This document shows, piece by piece, positions 33,751 through 41,428 of a DNA stretch of 64,000 nt. The notes beneath the pieces were generated by a model, which had not been told where the DNA came from, did no database searches, and was given only the letters and a program-made list of their open reading frames with translations. This stretch comes from Natronosalvus hydrolyticus (GTDB lineage Archaea; Halobacteriota; Halobacteria; Halobacteriales; Natrialbaceae). Numbering within the stretch: position 1 is the stretch's first letter; each line of letters begins with the position of its first letter. The position numbers were made by a program, and so were the translations under genes. The stretch lies in assembly GCA_025517525.1 (NCBI GenBank), contig JAOPJZ010000017.1, forward strand, positions 1 through 64,000, given 5' to 3'.

Positions 33751-34446
33751 TCAAGCATCACCTTTGCTGGACTGGTCGACTTCATCCTCGATTTTGAGTG
33801 TACCTCTTCTAACCAGGTTTTCAGCTTCTTTAGGCACCTTATCTGTCCTTTGTAAGGCTCTTAGCAAACTGTCAACGATCTCTAGGTGATATGCATCTAT
33901 ATCGGTAGTCTCTAAGAGATCCCAGAATTCGTTGATAAACGACTCTGGGAACACGTCCTCTCCTTCATCCATTTTGTAGAAGTCGAAGATGTCCTTTTCA
34001 CCGGTGTACTTATCCGATTTCTCTAAGTTGCAGTCTTGGCACTTTACTTCCAAGTTCTCAAAGTCGAACATCTGTCCTCCTTTGCTAACCGGTTTAATGT
34101 GATCAACGTGGAACTTAGAGTCGAAGTCCGGTACACCGAAGGCTTCTACCTTGTCGGGGTGTTTTTCACGATGCTCATTTATCAGGTCTTGCTTGCTTAC
34201 ACCACAGGCTTGGCACGTCCAATTATCTCTCTCGAGTATCTGCTGCCGTACCTTTTGCCAGAGAAAGAATTTCTGGGTGGCGTAGGCTACCTGTCTGCAG
34301 TGATCGGAGCAGTACCGTCTTTTTCGAGGTGCTGTGATTTCTTGTTTGCATACAGAGCAGTGACCAGATTCGGTCTGTGGGAATAGAGTTCCCACTTTGA
34401 TTGCTTTCTTTCTACCCAGATGAACCACCCTCTCCTCTGTTTCCAA
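33751..34446 (-). CDS. HNH endonuclease
   Basis: About 220 residues. An N-terminal zinc module (CSVCKQEITAPRKRRYCSDH) precedes an HNH core: RDNWTCQACG, then FHVDHIKPVSKGG with the HH-type catalytic histidines, NLEVKCQDCNLEKSDK closing the ββα-metal site. The C-terminal ~60 residues are helical and acidic. HNH nucleases cut DNA and are common in mobile elements. The start is uncertain because the frame overlaps the end of pth2. Confidence 0.88.
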   Translation of the reverse strand: METEERVVHLGRKKAIKVGTLFPQTESGHCSVCKQEITAPRKRRYCSDHCRQVAYATQKFFLWQKVRQQILERDNWTCQACGVSKQDLINEHREKHPDKVEAFGVPDFDSKFHVDHIKPVSKGGQMFDFENLEVKCQDCNLEKSDKYTGEKDIFDFYKMDEGEDVFPESFINEFWDLLETTDIDAYHLEIVDSLLRALQRTDKVPKEAENLVRRGTLKIEDEVDQSSKGDA

Positions 34447-34792
34447 GTTTTTCCATAGATTTGAACAGTGGTAGATGACCGGTAAGTGAGTCTACTTCTG
34501 ATTCATCAGCTGGGCCAATAGCTAAAGCTGTAACCGTACCTCTCTCAACTTCGGTACGTCCGGCATCTCTAACCATTTGAGAAGGAATGCCCTTGGTTCG
34601 TGCTTTGTCAGCTAATTCATGTAGAGTGTCGCCTCCTGCGTGGACTACTACTTTCATCTCGTTTCCTTGAGCTTGGTTCGCTCCGTGCTTTTCTTCGCGT
34701 TTGTAACCAAGAACTGATGCGTGGCATGCCTGAGCCACCAATTTCCCAACTGAGATATCCAAATCGTTCCTTACTATAATAGCCTGTTTCAC
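34412..34792 (-). CDS. pth2: archaeal-type peptidyl-tRNA hydrolase
   Basis: 126 residues, the normal Pth2 length. Family motifs: KQAIIVRNDLDISVGKLVAQ, QACHASVLGY, the MKVVVHAGGDTLHELADKA stretch and GTVTALAIGPADESEVD. It releases tRNA from prematurely terminated peptidyl-tRNA. GTG start, coupled to the gene upstream and overlapping the HNH gene. Its presence in an accessory region is unusual; it may be a second copy that supports element translation. Confidence 0.93.
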   Translation of the reverse strand: MKQAIIVRNDLDISVGKLVAQACHASVLGYKREEKHGANQAQGNEMKVVVHAGGDTLHELADKARTKGIPSQMVRDAGRTEVERGTVTALAIGPADESEVDSLTGHLPLFKSMEKLGNRGEGGSSG

Positions 34793-35127
34793 AGACTCTC
34801 ACCGATTTCCGTGTAGTCGAGGTCGGATATTTCGAATCGGTCTTCGAATTCGGAGATGAGTGCTTCGTACTCGTTTTGCACGTCCTCGGTGGTTCCGTGG
34901 ATTAGGTGGCTGCCTTTGAATTCCCACTCTCCGGCAGGTCCTTCATCTGAAAATCCTGTTTTGCATTCGAGTCGGTAGTCAACTTGGAAGCTGTCACCGT
35001 ATTCGTGCTCTTCCAGACTGGTTTCTGGCTCTATTTCAACCAGGTATTCTGTGTCGGGCATGAACCGGCCTATATGCTTTTCCAGAAGGTCTAGTGATTG
35101 TTCTGCGTTCTCTTCGTATTCGTTCAA
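34789..35127 (-). CDS. hypothetical protein
   Basis: 112 residues. TTG at the 5' end lies exactly 15 bases from GGTGA. Sequence is acidic with beta strands (DTEYLVEIEPETSLEEHEYG; FQVDYRLECKTGF) and a helical tail. TATA box at 35168. Coupled to pth2 by a four-base overlap. No family recognised. Confidence 0.6.
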   Translation of the reverse strand: MNEYEENAEQSLDLLEKHIGRFMPDTEYLVEIEPETSLEEHEYGDSFQVDYRLECKTGFSDEGPAGEWEFKGSHLIHGTTEDVQNEYEALISEFEDRFEISDLDYTEIGESL

Positions 35128-35167
35128 ATCGGGTCGTCACCTGTTCTACAGATTAATTCGGGTTTTT

Positions 35168-35180
35168 GTTTTTAAATAGC
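35168..35180 (-). promoter_or_regulatory. TATA box
   Basis: GCTATTTAAAAAC on the minus strand, 40-50 bases upstream of the TTG-start gene, with GGTGA in between. Confidence 0.6.
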
Positions 35181-35198
35181 TCAGACTCTGCTTGGTAG

Positions 35199-35822
35199 TC
35201 ATGAGTTCTGTACCAGTTCGTAGGTTGCCTTGATTTCTACTGAGACGCTGATCGGTGTGGGTTGGAAGTCTGTGTCCGAGCCTGCTTGTAACGCGTCATC
35301 GACGATGGTTTGCATCCCACTGGGCTCGCTCTCCTCCAACTTGGAAACCGGTCCAACCGTAGCGTCCTCGGCTTGTACCAGTGTTTCCGCCTTCTGTCGG
35401 GCGTTTTCTGCTGCGTGTTTCAAAGCCTCTTCTTCGAGGCCGGTTCGGGTGGACTCTGTGAGTGAGAACTCTACGTATTGGATTGAAGCCCCGGCGTCCG
35501 TTGCTGTAACAATGATGTCTCCTGTTCGTTCGGGCTGGGTGTGGACTTGGAATTCTTTGACTGCCCGGTACTCTGATTCTATTTGCCCGGGATCGAACTG
35601 GTCTTCTCGGTGCCGGACTTGAAACCCGGTTGCCCGGATCTGGTTTTTCGACAAGCTGGTTTCGGTTAGCAGTGCGTCTCGAAGCCGGTTTTCGTGATCG
35701 TTGACTGCTTGTCGTGTCTCATGTGCTGTGTCGGCTTCAGCTGGTACTTCAATCTCTATCTTTACCTTGTCGGGAAGAGCTTCGACATGTCCTGTAGCAG
35801 TGATGGTGACCGTGTTCTCCAT
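35199..35822 (-). CDS. SIMPL-domain (DUF541) protein
   Basis: 207 residues. Family pattern: VTITATGHVEALPDKVKIEI at the start, paired sets of beta strands with helices (LSKNQIRATGFQVRHR), the helix ALKHAAENARQKAETLVQAE and a final QPTPISVSVEIKATYEL. SIMPL-domain proteins are often periplasmic and of uncertain function, but no signal peptide is present here, so this one looks cytosolic. ATG start. Stand-alone gene. Confidence 0.8.
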   Translation of the reverse strand: MENTVTITATGHVEALPDKVKIEIEVPAEADTAHETRQAVNDHENRLRDALLTETSLSKNQIRATGFQVRHREDQFDPGQIESEYRAVKEFQVHTQPERTGDIIVTATDAGASIQYVEFSLTESTRTGLEEEALKHAAENARQKAETLVQAEDATVGPVSKLEESEPSGMQTIVDDALQAGSDTDFQPTPISVSVEIKATYELVQNS

Positions 35823-35891
35823 ACCAGTCTAATTGGCTGGCTTGTTGAAAGAAGATACTGGTCAAAAAAGAGAAGAAAGGGGTGAAGAGGA

Positions 35892-36275
35892 TTACTTCGT
35901 CTGGTCTTTGATAGGTAGAGGATGAACGTGATCTTTGAGGTCTTCTACGGGGAGTTTTTGGAACCTGTCGCTCTTATCTCTGTAACTGTCTCGAGAGTGT
36001 ACTGCACTTCTTACGAGTGCTATAAGCCCTGCTCGTGAGTTGTGCATCTTCAGATCGAAAGGGAACACCACCTTGTCAAATTTGACTTGGTAGTTCTCGT
36101 ATTCCTTATCCCAATAGTACTCGCCTCTACCTGCCACGATCTTCTGCTCCCACTCTTCCTGGTTCCAGGGAATTATTCCTAACCTGGTCTTGGCACGCTT
36201 CATTGCGTGGAAATTAAAGTAGACACCATCAATCAGCTGGATCCGGCGTGCCCGTTGCTTCTTGTTCAGTGCTAC
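35892..36275 (-). CDS. hypothetical basic protein with a non-standard start
   Basis: About 125 residues. The first ATG (36203) lies inside a frame that is coding-like for about 22 further codons upstream (KKQRARRIQLIDGVYFNFHA). That part holds no ATG, GTG or TTG. Candidates are GTA overlapping the upstream TAG stop (12 bases from GGTGA) or CTG at 36269 (18 bases). The protein is basic with a helix-strand mix (KVVFPFDLKMHNSRAGLIAL), so nucleic-acid binding is possible. No family recognised. Confidence 0.55.
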   Translation of the reverse strand, partial: VALNKKQRARRIQLIDGVYFNFHAMKRAKTRLGIIPWNQEEWEQKIVAGRGEYYWDKEYENYQVKFDKVVFPFDLKMHNSRAGLIALVRSAVHSRDSYRDKSDRFQKLPVEDLKDHVHPLPIKDQTK

Positions 36276-36460
36276 GGCTCATCACCTTCTCGTCGGTTCT
36301 TGAAGTACTCTATGCCGGTGGCAAACCCGGTGGTAAGTAGCATTGCTACGAGTGCTCCTGGAAGAAGTACATGACCGAGAAGGGCTCCGGCTGTGAAGAA
36401 AAACAGCATGTCTCCGACTGACTTTTTTGAATCACGGCTCAGCCAATCTACAAAACTCAC
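36272..36460 (-). CDS. small two-segment membrane protein
   Basis: About 62 residues from the GTG at 36460, 14 bases from GGTG. Hydrophobic segments at about residues 16-33 and 34-52 (HVLLPGALVAMLLTTGF), then a basic-acidic tail (EYFKNRREGDEP). The tail's GDEP is produced by the ribosome-binding motif of the next gene. No family. Confidence 0.55.
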   Translation of the reverse strand: MSFVDWLSRDSKKSVGDMLFFFTAGALLGHVLLPGALVAMLLTTGFATGIEYFKNRREGDEP

Positions 36461-36464
36461 CTGG

Positions 36465-36716
36465 TTATACACCTTCGATTAGTTCTCCGCATTTACAAGT
36501 GATTTTGAGAGAGTACTCGTCGTCCTCGACGTGTTCTACGTTGTCGAGGGTTCCGGGATCATCTACGCAGTAGTAGTTTTTCCTACCACAGTTCATGCAG
36601 GTTAGGTAGTTCAGCTGCTTTTCTGTATCTGGTTTCTCGGTGTGTTCTGCGTCGATGTGTGCTTGGAGAACGGGCATAACTTCGAACCCATCTTCCCCAC
36701 AAATCCTACACTCCAC
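36465..36716 (-). CDS. zinc-binding protein
   Basis: 83 residues. C-R-I-C at the N-terminus, then HIDAEH completes a C2H2-like finger (C-x2-C-x12-H-x4-H type), followed by CMNCGRKNYYC and CKCGE later, making a second ribbon. GTG start overlaps the upstream stop. Coupled between the ATA-start gene and the small membrane gene. Function unknown. Confidence 0.65.
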   Translation of the reverse strand: MECRICGEDGFEVMPVLQAHIDAEHTEKPDTEKQLNYLTCMNCGRKNYYCVDDPGTLDNVEHVEDDEYSLKITCKCGELIEGV

Positions 36717-37142
36717 CTAAGCATCACCCTCTTTGCCGACTATTTCGAGGTCTTGGAATCGGCATCCGAAGTTTTCTGCGTGGTATCCGGCTTTCTCTCC
36801 TACCGCTTCAATAAGTGCAAGGATAGGTTGGTTAAGCTCTTCTGGGTTTACGTGCCGGTCGTAGCTGCTCGCGATTGTCTTCCCACAGCTCGTGCATCTC
36901 AGTTCGAAATAGTGCTGGTCTTCCTCCCCAAACCCGATTTTGGTTAATTCACTTGCATTGCTTCCGCCGGGTTCTGCGTCGGTTTGTGGTGGACAGTTTT
37001 TCCCATGTAGAGGGCACTTCTCTAACTCCTTGGGTCCGTCCCCAGAGTCTATATCGATTTCTTGGTGCAGGAAAATACTCTTCGTACTCAGATCTATGCT
37101 GAGACCGCACGGGAACTCGAGTTCTACCGCTGTCCGTCCTAT
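36717..37142 (-). CDS. hypothetical zinc protein, probable ATA start
   Basis: 141 residues, missed by standard start rules. The frame runs from TGA just upstream through ATA at 37142, which overlaps the TAG stop of the previous gene (ATAG) and lies 12 bases from GGTGATG. No ATG, GTG or TTG occurs before the coding-like region. It has CPLHGKNC and CTSCGKTIASSYDRH, a zinc-ribbon set, then a helical C-terminus (QPILALIEAVGEKAGYHAEN) ending in GDA. Together with 57194 it suggests AUA initiation. Confidence 0.6.
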   Translation of the reverse strand: MGRTAVELEFPCGLSIDLSTKSIFLHQEIDIDSGDGPKELEKCPLHGKNCPPQTDAEPGGSNASELTKIGFGEEDQHYFELRCTSCGKTIASSYDRHVNPEELNQPILALIEAVGEKAGYHAENFGCRFQDLEIVGKEGDA

Positions 37143-37483
37143 TCTGCATCACCCTCTGTTGTTTTGTTGAAATTGATCATGGCTGGTTCGAAGGGTGGTT
37201 CCAGTTCTTCTATGCTGTCGAACACTCCTTCGTCTACGAGTTTCTGCCTGGCTTCTTCGCTTTCCGGGAACCATCTCTCAGGTACTTCTAACTCAAAGCC
37301 GTGGGTTTCGTCCGGTAGCTGGATTTCTTCGTCGTTGACTCCGTGTACTTCTATCAGGTCGAAGCTCTGGCCTTGGTAGACGAGCTGTTTTACAGTGTCT
37401 GCGTCAGGGTTGGCTTCCGCTATTTGTTCTAAAAGGTTTTCAAGATCTTTGTCGTTTGAAAGTGGTTCTGAAACTTGTGTCAT
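37139..37483 (-). CDS. hypothetical protein
   Basis: 114 residues from the ATG opening MTQVSEPLSNDKDLENLLEQ, 19 bases from GGTGATA. The longer frame upstream runs into the tRNA-like element (its RVRVPPL translation is a tRNA T-arm artefact). Helical acidic N-terminus, then FDLIEVHGVNDEEIQLPDET and a WFPESEEARQKLVDEGVF segment. Ends in GDAE, overlapping the ATA-start gene. No family recognised. Confidence 0.6.
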   Translation of the reverse strand: MTQVSEPLSNDKDLENLLEQIAEANPDADTVKQLVYQGQSFDLIEVHGVNDEEIQLPDETHGFELEVPERWFPESEEARQKLVDEGVFDSIEELEPPFEPAMINFNKTTEGDAE

Positions 37484-37519
37484 ATCGTTGTGTGTATCAC
37501 CTATGAATAAGTGGAACGA

Positions 37520-37619
37520 GAGTGGCGGGACTCGAACCCGCAAACGCCAGTACAGTGGCTGATTGACTCCGGGTTACTGACGTTTCCTTCACTCAGTCCG
37601 GACTGAGCTACACCTACAA
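37520..37619 (-). tRNA. tRNA-like element, degenerate or interrupted
   Basis: On the minus strand the 3' part contains a perfect T-arm (GCGGG, loop TTCGAGT, CCCGC) and the 5' part a D-arm-like GTAGGTGTAGCTCAGTCCGG. The acceptor arms pair at five of seven positions. Between the arms are about 48 bases instead of about 22 and I cannot find a normal anticodon stem; an 11-pair helix (AAACGTCAGTA with TACTGGCGTTT) occupies the space. It could be a tRNA with an intron, an att-site relic or a non-standard tRNA. Amino-acid identity cannot be read. Confidence 0.4.
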
Positions 37620-37644
37620 AAATAGGAAAAAGAGGGTAGAGTGA

Positions 37645-37863
37645 CTACCTGTGTTGTCGGAGGGCTTGCCGGATATCCTCTCTCCTGACCGTTTCTCTGC
37701 CTTGGTTTTCGGCTATTTGGATGGCTGTCTCGGCTATTTCTTCACAGTATTCTTCAGTGACTCGCAGGATTTTGTTGGCAGCAGGCTTTGAAACCCGCAT
37801 GTTAGATTCAGATTTGATGGTTCGTTTGCCAATAGATGTTGAAAATTGTGTAGTATTTGTCAT
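37645..37863 (-). CDS. archaeal histone
   Basis: 72 residues, single histone fold. Alignment by eye: FSTSIGKRTIKSESNMRVSK (helix 1 and loop), AANKILRVTEEYCEEIAETA (long helix), then the conserved loop GRETVRREDIRQAL that ends the family. Histones dimerise and wrap DNA. It is a single fold rather than the tandem doublet usual in Halobacteria. ATG with a TATA box 30 bases upstream, its own transcript. A second histone-fold gene is at 17316. Confidence 0.88.
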   Translation of the reverse strand: MTNTTQFSTSIGKRTIKSESNMRVSKPAANKILRVTEEYCEEIAETAIQIAENQGRETVRREDIRQALRQHR

Positions 37864-37886
37864 TGCATGATAAGATGGATTTCCGT

Positions 37887-37900
37887 CATTTATATAACTT
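37887..37900 (-). promoter_or_regulatory. TATA box of the histone gene
   Basis: AAGTTATATAAATG on the minus strand about 30 bases upstream of the histone ATG. Confidence 0.7.
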
Positions 37901-37947
37901 GTAGGTTAAGAAAAAGGCGGGAAAGAAGAAGAGCACAAGCTCATATC

Positions 37948-38157
37948 TTACAATTTCTTCACTAACCAGATCAGGAAGGATAGTCCGATAGCGACTAAAC
38001 CGTACAGGAGAAGCACGTTCAAAGCTCCGAATAGTAGCGGGTTGGAATCTAAGTATTGCATGAATTCGCCGCGTTCTCCAGGAGTAGTCGCCAATAGGAC
38101 AAACCAGATTATTAGGGATAGAACGCCTGATCCAGCTAAAAATTTATTCTTACTCAT
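37948..38157 (-). CDS. small two-segment membrane protein
   Basis: 69 residues from the ATG opening MSKNKFLAGSGV. Hydrophobic segments at about residues 9-26 and 44-65 with a short polar loop TTPGERGEFMQYLDSN between them. A TATA box lies at 38180-38191, so it is probably leaderless. Longer frames upstream lack a start signal. No family recognised. Confidence 0.6.
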   Translation of the reverse strand: MSKNKFLAGSGVLSLIIWFVLLATTPGERGEFMQYLDSNPLLFGALNVLLLYGLVAIGLSFLIWLVKKL

Positions 38158-38179
38158 ACTACATGGTTTACTTAGTTGT

Positions 38180-38191
38180 TTTTTATAAAAG
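38180..38191 (-). promoter_or_regulatory. TATA box
   Basis: CTTTTATAAAAA on the minus strand about 28 bases upstream of the ATG at 38157. Confidence 0.65.
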
Positions 38192-38232
38192 TCCAATGTA
38201 TGATATTCATTTAGAGGTGAGAAACTCCGTCT

Positions 38233-38580
38233 TTGGTAAAAGTTTGCGAACACACTTTTGAAGACGAAGATCCTGCACACCCTGGTTACAGCGCCCGAGA
38301 AGTGGATCTCTACCCCTCAGTAGGAGGGAAGGGTGAAGCGTACAGCATGCGGCACAACAAAATCGACGATCTCTACGAGATTTTCGACTTCAAACACAGC
38401 CCCGACCCGTACACTGACGAAGCCGTACAGTACAGCGACCCGGACATCGAACAAGTGATTGATGAAGCATACAGGTTAGAAACACAGGCCGAAGGACACA
38501 GCAGTTTTGAGTACGGTCACACCCGTCTGCACTGCCCAGAGGAAGTATTTCTTGACGACTTCTCAGATCCTTTCGAATAG
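38233..38580 (+). CDS. hypothetical acidic protein
   Basis: 115 residues, TTG start 18 bases from GAGGTGA. Sequence SAREVDLYPSVGGKGEAYSM then KIDDLYEIFDFKHSPDPYTD; acidic C-terminus. No hydrophobic segment. It is convergent with the next minus-strand gene, ending two bases from its stop. Function unknown. Confidence 0.55.
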   Translation: MVKVCEHTFEDEDPAHPGYSAREVDLYPSVGGKGEAYSMRHNKIDDLYEIFDFKHSPDPYTDEAVQYSDPDIEQVIDEAYRLETQAEGHSSFEYGHTRLHCPEEVFLDDFSDPFE

Positions 38581-38581
38581 G

Positions 38582-38842
38582 TCAGGATTGTAGGTGTTCT
38601 GTCCAGCGTTGTCGATCTTCTTGCAGCTGGTCTTTCCGGTGCTCTAAATACCGGGTGTTTTGCTGCTTTTTACGGCGGAAACGGTACGACACATCTTGCA
38701 GCTCTTCCACCTGTTCACGGGAAATCAAGCCCTGGTATTCTAACAAGTGAAATAGGTGGTCACGCGTCTCAATTTCAGCCTCGAACAGTATTTTGTCACC
38801 CAGTTCTTTCGGAAAACGTTCCTCTGGCAAATGTGAATTCAT
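38582..38842 (-). CDS. small helical protein
   Basis: 86 residues from the ATG opening MNSHLPEERFPKELGD; the frame continues upstream without a start signal. The C-terminal half is a charged helix (VEELQDVSYRFRRKKQQNTR), likely a coiled coil. No family recognised. Confidence 0.5.
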   Translation of the reverse strand: MNSHLPEERFPKELGDKILFEAEIETRDHLFHLLEYQGLISREQVEELQDVSYRFRRKKQQNTRYLEHRKDQLQEDRQRWTEHLQS

Positions 38843-38921
38843 ACAAACGGGTTGTAGCACGTGTTTTCTGTTAAGAATTAGCCGTGGACCGGTACTGAAA
38901 CACACTCTGATCCCTCCTCAC

Positions 38922-38933
38922 GTATTTATAATT
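38922..38933 (+). promoter_or_regulatory. TATA box
   Basis: GTATTTATAATT about 26 bases upstream of the GTG at 38954, consistent with a leaderless GTG-start transcript. Confidence 0.65.
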
Positions 38934-38953
38934 AAAATGATGTTTGAGTTGTT

Positions 38954-39856
38954 GTGGGCGGTGCGGTTGAAGCTTGGCTTGAGAGAGAAGAAGAACTGAT
39001 CGAGCAACATTTGGAAACTGCTCGTGTCTACAGGTTCGCTTCTCCTTTCCCTGACTCTGACTACATGGCCGAGTTTTTCAGTTTGATGGAGAACACAGTT
39101 GATGAGAGAGATTTCGTTATACAGGATTGGAAGTACCGGAACGGAGAACTCGAACTGGATGATGACCCGCTCGGACTGGAAGACCGGGAAACTGCTGACG
39201 ATATCTCCGACCTGTTCTGCGATGAGTGTACGCACCTGTCCTGGGTGGTCGGAGTAATCGGTGACAAGCACATCTGCAGCGACTGCTGGGATGAAAACGA
39301 TTGGGAGAACCAGGATCAACTCACAGGGTACGAGACACCGGAGCGTACCGACTACGTCCTGGTAGGTTGTGGGAAGGACAAGAAGGACAGGCGGCACCAG
39401 GCTAAGGATCTGTACAAGTCCGGGTACTTTGAGAAGAAACAGGATTTCGCTGAAGAACTGGGTGATAGCTGGAAGATCATCTCTGCCGAACATGGGCTTC
39501 TTGAGCCGGAGAAAGAAATCGAGTACTACGATACAACCATCGAGGACGTCGACACCAAGGAATGGCTGAGCCAGATCTCTGAACAACTCGACCAAGTCTA
39601 CGGTGGTATATCCGAGTTTGACCGTGTATGGGTATTAGTCGGGAAACGCTACCTCGACAATAAAGACTCGACTGGCAGAACACTTCGAAACCTACTGGAC
39701 TCGAAAGACTGGACCACCGTCTACCCGTTCAACCAGACATCGGGGATCGGGAAGCAGAACCGGTACCTCAAACAAGCAGTCGAACAAGATGAGATAGCCA
39801 TGCCGTACAAAATCCTCGACGAGAAAGAGGGGCAGCTAACCTTCAACGATTTCTAA
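38954..39856 (+). CDS. DUF6884-domain protein
   Basis: 300 residues, GTG start set by the TATA box. Two zinc knuckles near residues 90-115 (CDECTHLSWV, CSDCWDEN) precede a domain beginning YVLVGCGKDKKDRRHQAKDL, then WKIISAEHGLLEPEKEIEYY and FDRVWVLVGKRYLD. This C-G-x-x-K... AEHGLL pattern is shared with DUF6884 proteins, related in fold to nucleotide-processing YaaA-like proteins. Enzymatic role unknown. Confidence 0.75.
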   Translation: MGGAVEAWLEREEELIEQHLETARVYRFASPFPDSDYMAEFFSLMENTVDERDFVIQDWKYRNGELELDDDPLGLEDRETADDISDLFCDECTHLSWVVGVIGDKHICSDCWDENDWENQDQLTGYETPERTDYVLVGCGKDKKDRRHQAKDLYKSGYFEKKQDFAEELGDSWKIISAEHGLLEPEKEIEYYDTTIEDVDTKEWLSQISEQLDQVYGGISEFDRVWVLVGKRYLDNKDSTGRTLRNLLDSKDWTTVYPFNQTSGIGKQNRYLKQAVEQDEIAMPYKILDEKEGQLTFNDF

Positions 39857-39879
39857 CCTTTAGATCGGAAGCAACGTTT

Positions 39880-40290
39880 TCAGGCTCTGAACGGCTCAGA
39901 TTCGCTCCACTCTTTGATGTTCGGCATGATCGTTTCCTCCAAAGGTAGCTCAACAGCAATATCGTCAAAGTCACCACGGAAATACGGAATATCTGACTTT
40001 TGGAACACAACGGTTTCGGAGAACTGTTCGAACTCTCCACCAGGATGATTCTCCGTTGTACCTCCAAGTGCGAACATACCTACATTAGTATTGTCTGTCA
40101 CTTCAAGTTCTACTTCTATCTCATCGCTCCGTTCTTCAATGATCTCTGCTTTTATTTCTCGAGTACTGGTTACAGACCCGTCATAACCATCAAGATTTAA
40201 ATCGGAAACGGAATACGAAATCAGTACATCGTATTCATCGGTCTCATACGCGACGTGTGATGTGGGATCCTCGTTCAATGGACTTGGCAT
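39880..40290 (-). CDS. hypothetical beta-rich protein
   Basis: 136 residues. Repeated strand-like segments: YDVLISYSVSDLNLDG, SVTSTREIKAEIIEERSDEI, EVELEVTDNTNVGMF. No hydrophobic segment. It lies 33 bases downstream of the AAA+ ATPase gene but has its own TATA-like AATTATAACG upstream. No family recognised. Confidence 0.55.
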   Translation of the reverse strand: MPSPLNEDPTSHVAYETDEYDVLISYSVSDLNLDGYDGSVTSTREIKAEIIEERSDEIEVELEVTDNTNVGMFALGGTTENHPGGEFEQFSETVVFQKSDIPYFRGDFDDIAVELPLEETIMPNIKEWSESEPFRA

Positions 40291-40322
40291 TTCAACTCAT
40301 CGTTGATATTGTCACGTTATAA

Positions 40323-41411
40323 TTATTGGCATGACAGCACCTTTTCCAGATCGGTTTTCGTGACTTCCACCTCCTCGACTTCAATTCCTTGTTCGAGTGC
40401 TCTGTCTGCCGCGTGACGGGCTGCTTCCATGCACACGGTCTCGATATCTGCAGCTGAGAAACCCTGACTCGCCTCTACCAATCGCTCCAGATCTACAGTG
40501 CTGGCGATCGAGCGTCTGTTGAGGAAGTGTTGGAACAATTCTTTCCGAGCTTCAGCATCTGGCAGTGGTACTTCGATCAACTCTTGCACTCGGTGACTGC
40601 CTTTCACTGCTTCGTCCACGCTGCCGATCCTGTTCGTGGCTCCGAGAAAGATCACGTCCTCGTCTTGGATCCGGGTCAGCTCCTTCAAGAACTGGTTCAC
40701 ACTTTGGACGTACCCGTGACTCGAGTTAGCAGCATCTCCACGGTCCGGTACGACGTCGTCCAACTCGTCGACGAACACCAAGCTGGGCTGAGCACTAATC
40801 GCCTCGGAGAACAACTGATGGATTAGTTCCGGTGTCTCACCTACCAAGCTGGAAGTCAGTTCCGCAGATCCTGCTGTGAAAAAGTTGAACCCAAGTTCCC
40901 CGGCCAAGCACTCCGCACTGTGCGTCTTTCCCGTACCTGGTGGGCCGTACAAGATGAACCCGTTCACCACCCCGATGTCCAGTGATTTGTAGATCTCCGG
41001 GTGTTCCAATGGTTGGATGATTTTCCGGTGGAACGTGTCTTTCAAACCGGTCATGCCAGCTAAGTCTTCGAAACTTTTCCCTGGAACCGGTTTATCAAAC
41101 TCAAGTCCTTCACTTCCCTGTACACCTGTGGTTTGTGTTTCGACTGATCCAGGCACATCTTCGTCTCCGCCTGGATTTTCTACCAGGTCTGATGCTGCAC
41201 GTCTCATCTTCCGCGAAAGATCCAACCGTTTCTGCTGCAGTACTTCATCCTGTTCGTACTCCGCAATGCTTTCAGACGCCTCTGCAGCCTTGAGGTAGGA
41301 TTTCGCTGCCTCGTGCTCCCTCCCGTTTTCCAAATGGGTTTGCGCTGCTTCTTTGTGCTCTTCGTACTGGTCTACCAGCAGTTCCTTACCGACGTTGGAG
41401 AACTCCGACAT
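40323..41411 (-). CDS. Vps4/CdvC-like AAA+ ATPase with MIT-like N-terminus
   Basis: 362 residues. Residues ~12-78 form three helices (DQYEEHKEAAQTHLENGREH, EAAKSYLKAAEASESIAEYE, then LQQKRLDLSRKMRRAASDLV) like an MIT domain. After a linker comes one AAA+ module: Walker A YGPPGTGKTH (156-163), Walker B LVFVDELDD (211-219), sensor-1 asparagine about N260 and VPLPDAEARK. Vps4-type ATPases disassemble ESCRT-III filaments. Pore-loop position has LVGE rather than an aromatic residue. Third in a run with a coiled-coil and a membrane protein. No ribosome-binding site is evident. Confidence 0.8.
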   Translation of the reverse strand: MSEFSNVGKELLVDQYEEHKEAAQTHLENGREHEAAKSYLKAAEASESIAEYEQDEVLQQKRLDLSRKMRRAASDLVENPGGDEDVPGSVETQTTGVQGSEGLEFDKPVPGKSFEDLAGMTGLKDTFHRKIIQPLEHPEIYKSLDIGVVNGFILYGPPGTGKTHSAECLAGELGFNFFTAGSAELTSSLVGETPELIHQLFSEAISAQPSLVFVDELDDVVPDRGDAANSSHGYVQSVNQFLKELTRIQDEDVIFLGATNRIGSVDEAVKGSHRVQELIEVPLPDAEARKELFQHFLNRRSIASTVDLERLVEASQGFSAADIETVCMEAARHAADRALEQGIEVEEVEVTKTDLEKVLSCQ

Positions 41412-41428
41412 AGACTAGGGGGTGTTTT

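Noticed and set aside
33751..34446. Homing endonuclease in an intron or intein
   Set aside because: The HNH gene stands in an ordinary coupled operon and no split host gene surrounds it.
37484..37543. Upstream extension of the 37139 gene (starts MRVRVPPLS)
   Set aside because: RVRVPPL is the usual translation of a tRNA T-arm; the frame crosses the tRNA-like element.
37520..37619. att site for the integrase
   Set aside because: The integrase lies 25 kb away and no direct repeat of the tRNA-like 3' end is seen near it or at the window edges.
38918..39595. 225-residue minus-strand frame across the DUF6884 gene
   Set aside because: Opposite a gene with clear motifs, a TATA box and a leaderless start.
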